The position numbers and the translations under genes are program-made. A stretch of 64,000 nt of DNA from Pseudomonadota bacterium (GTDB lineage Bacteria; Pseudomonadota; Alphaproteobacteria; Sphingomonadales; Sphingomonadaceae), in contig JAEWEY010000010.1 of assembly GCA_023389105.1 (NCBI GenBank), positions 248,001 to 312,000 of the forward strand, in the 5' to 3' direction. Shown here one piece after another: positions 24,306 to 32,993 of this stretch (position 1 is its first letter; each line of letters begins with the position of its first letter). Under the pieces are notes generated by a model that did no database searches, was not told where the DNA came from, and worked only from the letters and a program-made list of their open reading frames with translations.

Positions 24306-27242
24306 TTAGTAGCCGCGTTCAGGCGCGGGCGCCGGCGGTGGTGGCGGCGGCGGCGGAACCGGGCAGCTTGCCGTCGCCAGGATTACCGAGCCATCGGCGC
24401 AAGTCTGCGTCGCTGGTGCGGTAGGAGGCGGCGGCGGCGGCGCTGGCGGCAACGGAGCCGGCGGCGGCGTCCGACCACCGAACTTGTACGTCGCACCCGC
24501 GAGGAAGCGGCGGCCATAGGTCTGGTACTTCAGCCAGGAGTCCGACAGGCTCGGAATGCCGATGGTCGCCGAACGCTCGTTGGTGAGGTTCTGCCCCTGC
24601 ACGAAGAGCGAAAGGCCGCTGAGGCGCGAACTTTCCGGGAAGTCGTAGCTGGCCTGCGCGTCGAACACCGTTTCCGCAAGGACGTACTGACGATCGAGAC
24701 CGCCACTGAACAGCGCGAAGTCGCCGACGAACGAGGACCGGTACCGCATGCTGCCGCGCAAACTGAAACCACGGTTCTCATAGAAGGCGGTCAGGCTGGC
24801 GACCCACTTCGAATAGCCGGGGATCTGGATCGCATTGCCCTGGAAGTCGTGGACCTTCGTCTTGGTGTAACCGCCGCCGCCGGTCAGGCCGAAGCCTGCA
24901 AGGCTGTCGGAGAAGACGTCGAAGGGCAACGTACCCGCCAGCTCGGCGCCGTACATGTACCCACCCTTGGTGTTCGCGTTGGCGAACAGAATGCCAACCG
25001 GAGTGGCGGGCCTGATCGTGCTGTTCGAGGACACCGGATAGCCCGAGAAATCGAACGTGATGTAGCCATTCGAAATGTAGCTATCGATGTGCTTGTAGAA
25101 GGTCTGCAGGGCGATGTAGCCCTTGTTGCCGAAATACTTCTCGAAGTTCAGGTCGACAGCCTTGGCCTCGTACGGACGGAGTAGCGGGTTGCCGCCGCTG
25201 CCGGTGTAGATGACCGGGTTGAACGTCGTGTTCGGACCATTGTTGGTGATCACGTTATTAAGGTCAGGCAGGCGCGCCCGCATATATTCCTTCGACGCGG
25301 CGAGGCGGATCACGAAGCCGTTTTCCCACCGCAGGTTGAAGTTCGCGCTGGGCAGCCACATCCAATAGCTGTCCTTGACCGTCGGGAAGTTGAGACTCGA
25401 CGAAGTCACGTTGGTGTGCACGGCCTGAAGGCCGATGTTGCCAGTCAACGTCGCCGCACCAAGGTTCCCGTTCAGCGACGCCATGATGTACGGCGTCAAC
25501 GCCTTTTCCTTGACGTGATAGCCGGCGTTCGCGCCGAAGCTGTTGGCGTTGTAAACCAGCACGCCCTCCGGAACGAGCGCACGCACGTCCCACGCGAGGA
25601 TCGGGCCAAGGCCGCGGTCGAGCGTGAAGGATGGTAGAAGCACGCGGGCCGGGATCGCGGCCGACGTCGCGCCGCCCGGCGGCGACAGGAAGGCTTCGTC
25701 CTGGGTCAGGACCTTGTCGCGGGTCGTGTAATCAACACCGACCTTGATCGACTTCAGGAAGCCGCCGATCTCCCGCTCGATCTCGCCACGGGCCTCAACG
25801 AGGTCGTCCTTGGTCTTGCGGATCTTGTCGTAGCCGGCCTGGACGGGCGAACCACTCCAGCCTTCGACGTCGGTCAGCACCAGCGCCGGGTTGGCACCAT
25901 TATAGTTGCTGGTGAACACCGGACCGCGGTTGGTCAGGGTGTAGGACACCGTAGCGGTCGGCGTCGTCGCGCCGCGGCCCGGACGAAGACCGGCGGTGCT
26001 TTCCAGGCGGTCGTCGGTACGGTTCGTGCGCGACCAGCTAAGGTCGCCCATTGCACGCCAGCCGTTATGACCGTCCCACAGCAGGTTACCGCCGAACGAG
26101 TACTGGTTCGCCTTGCGGTCATTGGCGTAGTTTTCAATCACCGGGGTGCCCCGGATCGTCGCCGAGGTGACCAATCCGTTTTCCGACGTCACGTTCGAGA
26201 TCGAGTCGTTGCCGCAGCCGCCGCCGCAGTTGAACGGCATTTCAAAGCCGCGCTGATCGATGTTGTCGGTGAAGTGCGAATAAAAGCCGTCGAGCGTCAT
26301 GGTCAGCGTGTCACTGACGCGTGCCTGGATAGTCGCCGTGCCGCCGAACCGCTTGAGCTGGTCAGCTTCGAACCAGGTCTTGATGCCGTTCATCCCCTGG
26401 GCGCCGCCGGGATAACCACCATAACCCCAGGCGTTCCAATCCCGCGTCTGGTACGGCTCGTTCGTGTAGGCGCCCGACAAAGCGAGGCCGACGCGGCCGT
26501 CATCGAATTGGTCGACATAGGTGCCGAACACGCGGCCGCCCCAATTCTTCGATCCAGGCAGCAGCTTTTGATCGACGTAGGTGCCACGAACGCCAACGGC
26601 GATTACGCGCTTGCCATAATCGAGCGGGCGGATGGTGCGCAGGTCGATCGTGCCGACGAGGCCGCCGGCGACGTGGTCGGCCTGGGCGGTCTTGTAGACG
26701 TCGACGCCGGCAAGGATTTCCGACGGATACTGATCGAATTCGACGGCGCGGCTGTCGTTGGTGGTTGTCTGCTGACGGCCGTTCAGCGTCGTCGAGGAGA
26801 AGTCCGGACCGAAGCCGCGGATCGAAATGATGTTCGCGCGGCCTGCGCTCCGCTGCGAAGAAATGCCCGGCAGGCGCGCAATCGATTCACCGATGCCGTT
26901 GTCCGGCAGCTTGCCGACATCCTCGGCAGTGACCGATTCGACGACGGCTTCCGAATTCTTCTTCTTGGCGGTCGAGCTTCGCAGCGCGGCGCGGAAGCCG
27001 GTGACGACGATCTGCTTGCCATCGTCGGCGGCGGCCTGCGCATCGGTGGCAGCCTTGGCCGCGTCGGCCGAAGCTTGCGCGGCGTCAGCGGAAGCCTGCG
27101 CAGCATCGGCGGCAGCCTGATCCGCCGGCGGCGTGACCGGAGCGCCCTGCGCCAAGGCCGGCGTTGCGGCGAGCGCCAGAATCAGCGCCAGCGGACTCGT
27201 CGCCGCAGCCAATCGCGAGCGCGAAGAAATCGTCGTCATCAT
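24306..27242 (-). CDS. TonB-dependent receptor of the alpha-glucan locus
   Basis: Outer-membrane receptor (978 residues) importing oligosaccharides, probably maltodextrins judging from the operon. A signal peptide ends near TPALAQG. An Ala-rich linker of repeated QASADAA units follows (residues about 43-73), then the TonB box-like KQIVVTGF and a plug domain (ESIARLPGISSQRSAGR, then ISIRGFGPDFSSTTLNG). The 22-strand barrel ends with GRRFLAGATYKFGG. Unusually the protein continues for about 55 residues: two proline runs around CADGSVILATASCP, with two Cys. The normal C-terminal aromatic residue is therefore internal; the last residue is Tyr. An AAGGGGG ribosome site precedes the ATG. Confidence 0.92.
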   Translation of the reverse strand: MMTTISSRSRLAAATSPLALILALAATPALAQGAPVTPPADQAAADAAQASADAAQASADAAKAATDAQAAADDGKQIVVTGFRAALRSSTAKKKNSEAVVESVTAEDVGKLPDNGIGESIARLPGISSQRSAGRANIISIRGFGPDFSSTTLNGRQQTTTNDSRAVEFDQYPSEILAGVDVYKTAQADHVAGGLVGTIDLRTIRPLDYGKRVIAVGVRGTYVDQKLLPGSKNWGGRVFGTYVDQFDDGRVGLALSGAYTNEPYQTRDWNAWGYGGYPGGAQGMNGIKTWFEADQLKRFGGTATIQARVSDTLTMTLDGFYSHFTDNIDQRGFEMPFNCGGGCGNDSISNVTSENGLVTSATIRGTPVIENYANDRKANQYSFGGNLLWDGHNGWRAMGDLSWSRTNRTDDRLESTAGLRPGRGATTPTATVSYTLTNRGPVFTSNYNGANPALVLTDVEGWSGSPVQAGYDKIRKTKDDLVEARGEIEREIGGFLKSIKVGVDYTTRDKVLTQDEAFLSPPGGATSAAIPARVLLPSFTLDRGLGPILAWDVRALVPEGVLVYNANSFGANAGYHVKEKALTPYIMASLNGNLGAATLTGNIGLQAVHTNVTSSSLNFPTVKDSYWMWLPSANFNLRWENGFVIRLAASKEYMRARLPDLNNVITNNGPNTTFNPVIYTGSGGNPLLRPYEAKAVDLNFEKYFGNKGYIALQTFYKHIDSYISNGYITFDFSGYPVSSNSTIRPATPVGILFANANTKGGYMYGAELAGTLPFDVFSDSLAGFGLTGGGGYTKTKVHDFQGNAIQIPGYSKWVASLTAFYENRGFSLRGSMRYRSSFVGDFALFSGGLDRQYVLAETVFDAQASYDFPESSRLSGLSLFVQGQNLTNERSATIGIPSLSDSWLKYQTYGRRFLAGATYKFGGRTPPPAPLPPAPPPPPPTAPATQTCADGSVILATASCPVPPPPPPPPAPAPERGY

Positions 27243-27259
27243 GTATCCCCCTTCGGGCT

Positions 27260-27277
27260 CGGCAGGCGGTCCTGCCG
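27260..27277 (-). other. Hairpin in the TBDR mRNA leader
   Basis: Inverted repeat CGGCAGG/CCTGCCG with loop CGGT, directly upstream of the AAGGGGG ribosome site of the TonB receptor gene. A second short inverted repeat (AGGGG, 6 bases, CCCCT) lies at 27294-27309. Arms CCCGACC and GGTCGGG flank the region near 27312 and 27354. The leader could fold strongly and affect translation. Confidence 0.5.
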
Positions 27278-27366
27278 ATCAAAAAACCATCTAAGGGGTT
27301 GAGACCCCTCTCCCGACCCTAGGGATATCAAAGCTTTGCGGGAGGGGAACGGGGGTCGGGCGCTAT

Positions 27367-27399
27367 ACATACGTATTCAGCGCGCTAAACATCCGTATT
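27367..27399. promoter_or_regulatory. Candidate LacI operator pair in the TBDR/lacI divergent promoter
   Basis: Two copies of ACATACGTATT (27367-27377) and ACATCCGTATT (27389-27399), start-to-start distance 22 bases, i.e. two helical turns, so both face the same side of the DNA. The first contains the perfect palindrome ATACGTAT. The second runs into the ATG of the LacI gene at 27401. The site would allow autoregulation and repression of the TBDR operon. Inferred from position and symmetry only. Confidence 0.55.
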
Positions 27400-27400
27400 G

Positions 27401-28414
27401 ATGACGCAGAGGCGGCCGACCTCCTTCGACATTGCAGCGCTTGCCGGCGTGTCGCAGCCGACGGTGTCGCGCGCCTTGTCGGGAAACCCTTCAGTCAGCG
27501 AAGCAACCCGCCGGCGCGTGCTCGAGGCCGCCGAGCAACTTCACTACAAGGTCGACAAGAATGCGTCGGGGCTGCGCAAACAGCATTCCAACACGCTTGC
27601 GCTCTTGTTCTTCGAGGAGCGGCCGGACACAGCGCTTCTCAACCCCTTTTATCTGTCGCTGGTCGGACCGATGGTCCGCCGCTGCACACAGCATGGCTAC
27701 GACCTGCTGATCTCGATCCAGCAGCTCTCGTCGGACTGGCATCTCGACTATGAGGACAGCCGCAAGGCCGACGGCATCATCCTGCTCGGCTATGGCGACT
27801 ATCAGGATTATCGGCCACGTCTCGAGCAGCTGATCGAACGCGGCGCACGCTTCGTCCGCTGGGGTTCGGCCGGCGACGGGGCGCTGGGGACCACGGTGAG
27901 CTCGAACAACGAGCAAGGCGGTTTCGACGCGACGTCGCACCTGCTGCAGCGGGGCCGGCGGCGGATTGCGTTCATCGGCACGGCAGGCCCTGGCTTTCCC
28001 GAAGTTCACGAGCGCCGGATGGGCTATTGCCGCGCGTTGCAGGCCGCCGGCATTCAGATCGATCCCAGTCTTCGCGCCGATGCGGCGCCGAGCGAAGCCG
28101 ATGGCCGTGCTGCAGCAGAGCGCCTGATCGCCAGCGGTACAGACTTTGATGCGATTTTCGCCGCCAGCGACGTCGCAGCGATTGGCGCCATGCACGCGCT
28201 TCAGCAGGCCGGCCGCAGCGTACCCGAAACCGCGATCGTCGGGTTTGATGACATTGCTTCCGCGAGTCTGGCCAGTCCGCCATTGACGACGATCGCGCAG
28301 GATCCCCGCGCCGCCGCGGAAGCGCTGGTAGATTGCCTGATCGAAGCGATTCAGACCGGCTGTGCGGCCGACCGAATGCTGCCGGTCAACCTGGTCGTTC
28401 GCGGCTCCAGCTAG
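27401..28414 (+). CDS. LacI family regulator of the alpha-glucan locus
   Basis: LacI/GalR repressor (337 residues from ATG 27401; a TTG three bases earlier is also open). The N-terminal helix-turn-helix reads FDIAALAGVSQPTVSRALSG, with the hinge helix near residues 50-58. The periplasmic-binding-like sensor domain follows, with IVGFDDIASASLASPPLTTI near the C-terminus. It is divergent from the TBDR operon, so it is probably its regulator, with a sugar as inducer. No Shine-Dalgarno is visible; the putative operator abuts the start codon. Its stop shares CTAG with the convergent transporter gene. Confidence 0.92.
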   Translation: MTQRRPTSFDIAALAGVSQPTVSRALSGNPSVSEATRRRVLEAAEQLHYKVDKNASGLRKQHSNTLALLFFEERPDTALLNPFYLSLVGPMVRRCTQHGYDLLISIQQLSSDWHLDYEDSRKADGIILLGYGDYQDYRPRLEQLIERGARFVRWGSAGDGALGTTVSSNNEQGGFDATSHLLQRGRRRIAFIGTAGPGFPEVHERRMGYCRALQAAGIQIDPSLRADAAPSEADGRAAAERLIASGTDFDAIFAASDVAAIGAMHALQQAGRSVPETAIVGFDDIASASLASPPLTTIAQDPRAAAEALVDCLIEAIQTGCAADRMLPVNLVVRGSS

Positions 28415-29736
28415 GAAGCCAGGGCCGGCATCACCGGGCCTTCCGCCGGACGGCGGGCGTAGATGCCGAATGCCGCGATGATCGCGTAGCAAATCGCCGG
28501 CAGGAGCAGCGCCAGGTGCAGGCTCCCCGACTTGTCGGCGAGAAAGCCAGTCGCCAGCGGCACGACGGCGCCGCCGAAGATCGCGATGTTGATGATACCC
28601 GACCCGTCGGCCGCCCGCGGCCCGAGCTTTTCGCAGGCGAGGCTGAAGATCGTCGGGAACATGATCGAGTTCATCAGGCCGATCGCGAGCAGGCTGTAGG
28701 CCGAGGTGGTGCCGACCGTGTTCGCGGAAATGGCGATCAGCGCGATCGCGCCGCATGCCACGGTCGCCAGGATCTTCCCCGGGCTCATCACGCGCAGGAA
28801 ATACGAGCCGATGAAGCGGCCGACCATCGCGCCACCCCAATAATACATGATCATCTTGCCAGCGGCGGCGTCGGTGATGCCGAGCACGTCCTTCTGCATC
28901 AGGTAATTGACGATCAGCGAACCGATCGAAACCTCGGCGCCGACGTAAAGAAAGATGCACAGTGCACCCCAGCCGAAGCGGGTGCGCTTCAGCAACGAGA
29001 AGCCGGCAAGCGGCGAGCTGTGGTCGTGCTTTTCGCCGGGCAGCTTGTTGCGGAACAGCCAGACTGCACCGGCGATCACCGCGAGCGCTACGGCCAGGCC
29101 GATGTAGGTGCTGACGATCGCGCGGGTTTCGTCGGTGCGATATTGATCAAGCGCAGCGCCGGACAGCTGAGCCGCGCTGACGCCGGCAAGACCGCCGAGG
29201 ATAAGTGCGGAGCCGACCCGCGGGAAGATCGTGGTGCCAAGGCTGTTGAAGGCCTGCGCGAAAGTCAGGCGGCTGTGCACCGTCTTCGCCGGGCCGAGCA
29301 GGCTGATCAGCGGGTTCGAGACGACCTGGACGATCACGACGCCGCTGGCGAGGACGAACAGCGCAAGCAGGAACAGGCCATAGGTTGCGGTCCGCGAGGC
29401 GGGGATGAACAGCAGACAGCCGACCATCATCGTCAGCAGACCCGCGACCGCGCCGCGCATGTAACCGATCTTCTTAACCAGTTGCGCGCCCGGAATGCCA
29501 ATCACCAGGTAAGCGGTGAAGAAGCAGAACTGCACCAGCATCGCCTGCGTGTAGTTGAGCGTGAACAGCTCTTTCAGCTTCGGAATGATGACGTCGTTGA
29601 GGCTGGTTATGCCGCCGAAGATGAAGAACAGCGCGAAGACAAAATAGCGCAGCTGGGGCGCGTCGATGCCGCCGTCGGGAAGCTCCAGCGGGCTCGAATT
29701 CGCTTCGCCTTCGCCGGTCGCGGTCGCCATTACCAT
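28411..29736 (-). CDS. Sugar MFS transporter, FHS (fucose/glucose-galactose) family
   Basis: Twelve-helix carrier of about 441 residues. The FHS family pattern is visible: FALFFIFGGITSLNDVIIPK in helix 1 and FFTAYLVIGIPGAQLVKKIG around helix 2. GAMVGRFIGSYFLRV is in the C-terminal half. It would take up a hexose by proton symport. The frame opens at 29766, but ATG 29736 has a GGGGAG site 8 bases upstream and is preferred. The gene is convergent with LacI (shared CTAG) and divergent from the next transporter. Confidence 0.9.
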   Translation of the reverse strand: MVMATATGEGEANSSPLELPDGGIDAPQLRYFVFALFFIFGGITSLNDVIIPKLKELFTLNYTQAMLVQFCFFTAYLVIGIPGAQLVKKIGYMRGAVAGLLTMMVGCLLFIPASRTATYGLFLLALFVLASGVVIVQVVSNPLISLLGPAKTVHSRLTFAQAFNSLGTTIFPRVGSALILGGLAGVSAAQLSGAALDQYRTDETRAIVSTYIGLAVALAVIAGAVWLFRNKLPGEKHDHSSPLAGFSLLKRTRFGWGALCIFLYVGAEVSIGSLIVNYLMQKDVLGITDAAAGKMIMYYWGGAMVGRFIGSYFLRVMSPGKILATVACGAIALIAISANTVGTTSAYSLLAIGLMNSIMFPTIFSLACEKLGPRAADGSGIINIAIFGGAVVPLATGFLADKSGSLHLALLLPAICYAIIAAFGIYARRPAEGPVMPALAS

Positions 29737-29898
29737 CAGCCTGTCTCCCCAGTGGCAGTCACGCATGGCTATCGGCTTAAACAGCCGCCGTCACCCCCTT
29801 CGTGTAACCGGTTGCATACGAATGCATGGCGTTGTCATCCTCCCGCGCCTCTGCCAGCACTGCTGTTGAGACGGGCTCAAAGCTCGTGGGGAGAGAGT
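29737..29898. promoter_or_regulatory. Divergent promoter region between two sugar transporters
   Basis: Intergenic region that must hold promoters for both the FHS carrier (minus) and the SLC45-like carrier (plus). It contains the composite palindrome described separately at 29802-29826. I do not see unambiguous -35/-10 pairs. Confidence 0.6.
29802..29826. promoter_or_regulatory. Composite LacI-type operator
   Basis: GTGTAACCGGTTGCAT (29802-29817) matches the perfect palindrome ATGTAACCGGTTACAT, found at two promoters of the second glycan locus, at 14 of 16 positions. It overlaps by a few bases TGCATACGAATGCA (29813-29826), a near-palindrome sharing CATACG with the repeats in front of the first LacI gene. 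The two sites overlap, so binding by the two regulators could be mutually exclusive. Confidence 0.6.
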
Positions 29899-31407
29899 AT
29901 GGCGGCAGTCGAAAAGCAACGGCAGAGCCTTGCGGGCCTGTGGAACATCTCGTTCGGGTTCTTCGGAATCCAGATCGGCTTCGCGCTGCAGAACTCGAAC
30001 ATGAGCCGCATCTTCCAAACGCTCGGCTCGTCGCTCGACGATTTGCCCGCATTATGGGTCGCGGCGCCGCTTACGGGACTGCTGGTTCAGCCGATCATCG
30101 GCCACATGAGCGACCGCACCTGGCTCGGCCGGTTCGGCAGACGCCGCCCCTATTTCCTGGCCGGCGCAATCTTGGCCGCGATCGCGTTGCTGTTGATGCC
30201 GGAGAGCAAGGCGCTGCTGATGGCCGCGTTGCTACTGTGGATGCTCGACGCCAGCCTTAATATTTCGATGGAGCCCTTCCGCGCCTTCGTCGGCGACATG
30301 CTGCCGCGCGACCAACATACGGCGGGCTATGCCGTGCAAACGGCGTTCATCGGCGCGGGCGCGGTGATCGGATCGATCTTCCCGTATCTGCTGGATCATT
30401 TCGGCGTGTCCAACGACGCGCCGGCCGGAATGATTCCGGACACGGTTCGCTACAGCTTCTGGGCGGGTGGGCTCGCCTTGTTCGCGGCGGTAATGTGGAC
30501 CGTCCTCTCCACGCGCGAATATGCGCCGGACGAAATGGCGGCCTTCGGCGAGGCCGAGGAAGCCCAAGGCAGCGACGAGCTGACGATCCGTGCCTTGGCA
30601 GCACGAACCTACACCGCCAGTTTCGCGTGGATCGCGGCGGGCGCTGCCGTCGCCTTCGCGACCGAGCGGTTTGCCCTGCAAAAAGAAGTTTATCTGCTCG
30701 GCGGATTGCTGATTGCTTATGGGATCGCCTCGATCGCGGCCATTCGCCTGGCAAAGGCGGGCCGCTCGTCCAACATGCTGGCGAACATCGTCGGCGACTT
30801 CGCCGGCATGCCCACGATCATGAAGCGGCTGGCGTTGGTGCAGTTCTTCAGCTGGTCGGCGCTTTTCATCATGTGGATCAACACGACGCCGGTGGTCGCG
30901 CGCAATTTCTACCAGTCGCCCGACCCGGCCAGCGCGGGTTTCCAGGAAGCGGGCAATTGGGTCGGCGTGCTGTTCGCCGTCTACAACGGCGTTGCCGCAG
31001 TCGCCGCCATCGCGATCCTGCCTGCGCTAGCGCGATCGATTGGCAAGGCGCGCACGCACATGATCTGTCTGCTTGCCGGCGCCGCGGGCTATGCGAGCTT
31101 CCTGTTCATTCGCGATCCCAAGCTGCTGCTGATCTCGGAGATCGGCGTCGGCATCGCCTGGGCCTCGATCCTGGCCATGCCTTATGCGATCCTCGCCAGC
31201 AGCCTGCCGCAGCGCAAGCTCGGTATCTACATGGGGCTGTTCAACGTGTTCATCGTCATCCCGCAATTCCTGGTCGCGACGGTGATGGGTTCGATCATGG
31301 CGGCCTTTTTCCCGGACCAGCCGATCTGGACGATGTTGGCGGCGGCGCTAGTCATGGCGATCGCAGCGCTCGCGATGCTGCGCGTCCAGCCGGAGCTTCA
31401 TGACTAG
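29899..31407 (+). CDS. MFS sugar transporter, SLC45/sucrose-symporter-like
   Basis: Twelve-helix transporter of 502 residues. Features typical of the sucrose/maltose:H+ (GPH-related, SLC45) group are QIGFALQNSNMSRIFQTLG in helix 1, PIIGHMSDRTWLGRFGRRRP in the loop between helices 2 and 3, and NISMEPFRAFVGDMLP. The frame is open far upstream, but ATG 29899 has GGGAGAGAG just before it and gives the family N-terminus. It is first of three tandem MFS genes; the next start overlaps it by 8 bases. Maltose or a related disaccharide is a reasonable guess. Confidence 0.88.
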   Translation: MAAVEKQRQSLAGLWNISFGFFGIQIGFALQNSNMSRIFQTLGSSLDDLPALWVAAPLTGLLVQPIIGHMSDRTWLGRFGRRRPYFLAGAILAAIALLLMPESKALLMAALLLWMLDASLNISMEPFRAFVGDMLPRDQHTAGYAVQTAFIGAGAVIGSIFPYLLDHFGVSNDAPAGMIPDTVRYSFWAGGLALFAAVMWTVLSTREYAPDEMAAFGEAEEAQGSDELTIRALAARTYTASFAWIAAGAAVAFATERFALQKEVYLLGGLLIAYGIASIAAIRLAKAGRSSNMLANIVGDFAGMPTIMKRLALVQFFSWSALFIMWINTTPVVARNFYQSPDPASAGFQEAGNWVGVLFAVYNGVAAVAAIAILPALARSIGKARTHMICLLAGAAGYASFLFIRDPKLLLISEIGVGIAWASILAMPYAILASSLPQRKLGIYMGLFNVFIVIPQFLVATVMGSIMAAFFPDQPIWTMLAAALVMAIAALAMLRVQPELHD

Positions 31408-32986
31408 CAACTCGACTTTAGACGACCGCAGCAGCCTTTGGGCGTTCATCGGCGGCGTAATCCTCGTGACAATCGGCGTGGTTCTTCACCTGCCGATGTT
31501 CATGATGGGAAGGTCGATGGGATTCCGACTGGCCGGGATGCCGATGGACACGGACATGCTGTTCGGCATGGCCGCCATCGTTGGCGGGGTTGCGATTGCC
31601 GCTTACGGCCTGCTGCCGCGCAATGTCGCCAGCCAACTGGCCGCGGCGCAGGACATCAGCGTATCGCCGCCAGAGGATGCGCCGCTGACCCGCGCGCACT
31701 GGGCGCTACTGACGATCCTCGTGCTTGCGCTGGTCATCGACATCATGAAGCCCGCCAGCCTCGGCTTCACAATCCCAGGGATGATCGACGAGTATCGGGA
31801 GTCCAAAGCGGTCGTCTCGCTCGTCCCATTCTCGGCGCTGACCGGCACGGTCGTCGGATCAATCCTGTGGGGCGTCATTGCCGACATCTATGGCCGCAAG
31901 GCATCGATCCTGCTGTCCGCGGTGATGTTCGTCGGCACCTCGATCTGCGGCGCGATGCCGTCGTTGTGGTGGAACGTCGGCATGTGCTTCATGATGGGCG
32001 CGGCCGCCGGCGGGATGCTGCCGGTGACCTATGCGCTGCTCGCGGAAATGATGCCGAGCCGCCACCGCGGTTGGGCACTGGTGCTGGTTGGCGGCCTGGG
32101 TGCCGTTGGCGGTTATTTCGCGGCAAGCGGATCGTCGGCGCTGCTTCAGCCGGTGTTCGGCTGGCGCATCCTGTGGCTGCTGAACCTGCCAACGGGCCTG
32201 TCGCTGGTACTGCTCGGCGCTTTCATCCCGGAATCGGCGAAGTTCCTGCTGGCGCGCGGCCGTCGTGCCGAAGCCCAGGCGGTAATGCAGCGCTTCGGTG
32301 CAAGCGCCCACAAGGTTCCCGCCGTGAAAATGTCCGACGAACGCAAGCCGCAAACGACGTCGCTGTCCGGCGGTGCCTTCACCGGCAAGCTCATCGCGCT
32401 CAGCCTTGCCGCGATCGCCTATGGACTGATCAATTTCGGCCTCCTTTTGTGGCTTCCCGCCGATCTCGTCGCGAAAGGGCACAGTGTTGCTTCAACCAGC
32501 AAGTTGCTCGCCGAGTCCGCGCTGATCGCCTTCCCGACGATCTTCGTCGCCGCTTGGGCCTACAGCCGCTGGAGCGCGAAATGGTCGGTGGTTGGATCGG
32601 TCGTGATCACCATCATCGGGCTGATCGGAGTCCTGCGCCTCGAGCTCGCGGGCGACGGCAGCCCGGTGTTGCCCGTCGCGGTGCTCATCGTCGGCACCAA
32701 CGCGCTGATCGCCATGCTGCTGCCCTACACGGCCGAGAGTTTCCCGCTGCGCATCCGCGGCCGGACGACGGGAACGGTCGCGGCGTGCAGCAAGGCGGGC
32801 GGAATGCTGGCGCAATTCCTCGCAATCCTCGCCCTGGTCCCGCCGCTGGCCATCGTCGCCGTGCTGATCACGGTTCCGACAATCGCCGCCGCGGCGCTGG
32901 TGGCGATCTTCGGCAAGGAGACGCGCGGGCGCGATCTGCGCGATCTCGATCCGGACGGGCACACGTTCGCCGCTACGGGCATGTGA
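31400..32986 (+). CDS. MFS transporter (sugar porter / SV2-like group)
   Basis: MFS protein of 528 residues with twelve predicted helices plus an extra N-terminal hydrophobic pair (WAFIGGVILVTIGVVLHLP). The conserved loop GVIADIYGRKASILLSAVMF after helix 2 and the PESAKFLLARGR block after helix 6 place it in the sugar porter/aromatic acid symporter branch. It overlaps the first MFS gene by 8 bases and the next starts 7 bases after its stop, so all three are one operon. Substrate not determinable. Confidence 0.82.
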   Translation: MTSNSTLDDRSSLWAFIGGVILVTIGVVLHLPMFMMGRSMGFRLAGMPMDTDMLFGMAAIVGGVAIAAYGLLPRNVASQLAAAQDISVSPPEDAPLTRAHWALLTILVLALVIDIMKPASLGFTIPGMIDEYRESKAVVSLVPFSALTGTVVGSILWGVIADIYGRKASILLSAVMFVGTSICGAMPSLWWNVGMCFMMGAAAGGMLPVTYALLAEMMPSRHRGWALVLVGGLGAVGGYFAASGSSALLQPVFGWRILWLLNLPTGLSLVLLGAFIPESAKFLLARGRRAEAQAVMQRFGASAHKVPAVKMSDERKPQTTSLSGGAFTGKLIALSLAAIAYGLINFGLLLWLPADLVAKGHSVASTSKLLAESALIAFPTIFVAAWAYSRWSAKWSVVGSVVITIIGLIGVLRLELAGDGSPVLPVAVLIVGTNALIAMLLPYTAESFPLRIRGRTTGTVAACSKAGGMLAQFLAILALVPPLAIVAVLITVPTIAAAALVAIFGKETRGRDLRDLDPDGHTFAATGM

Positions 32987-32993
32987 GACGCAG

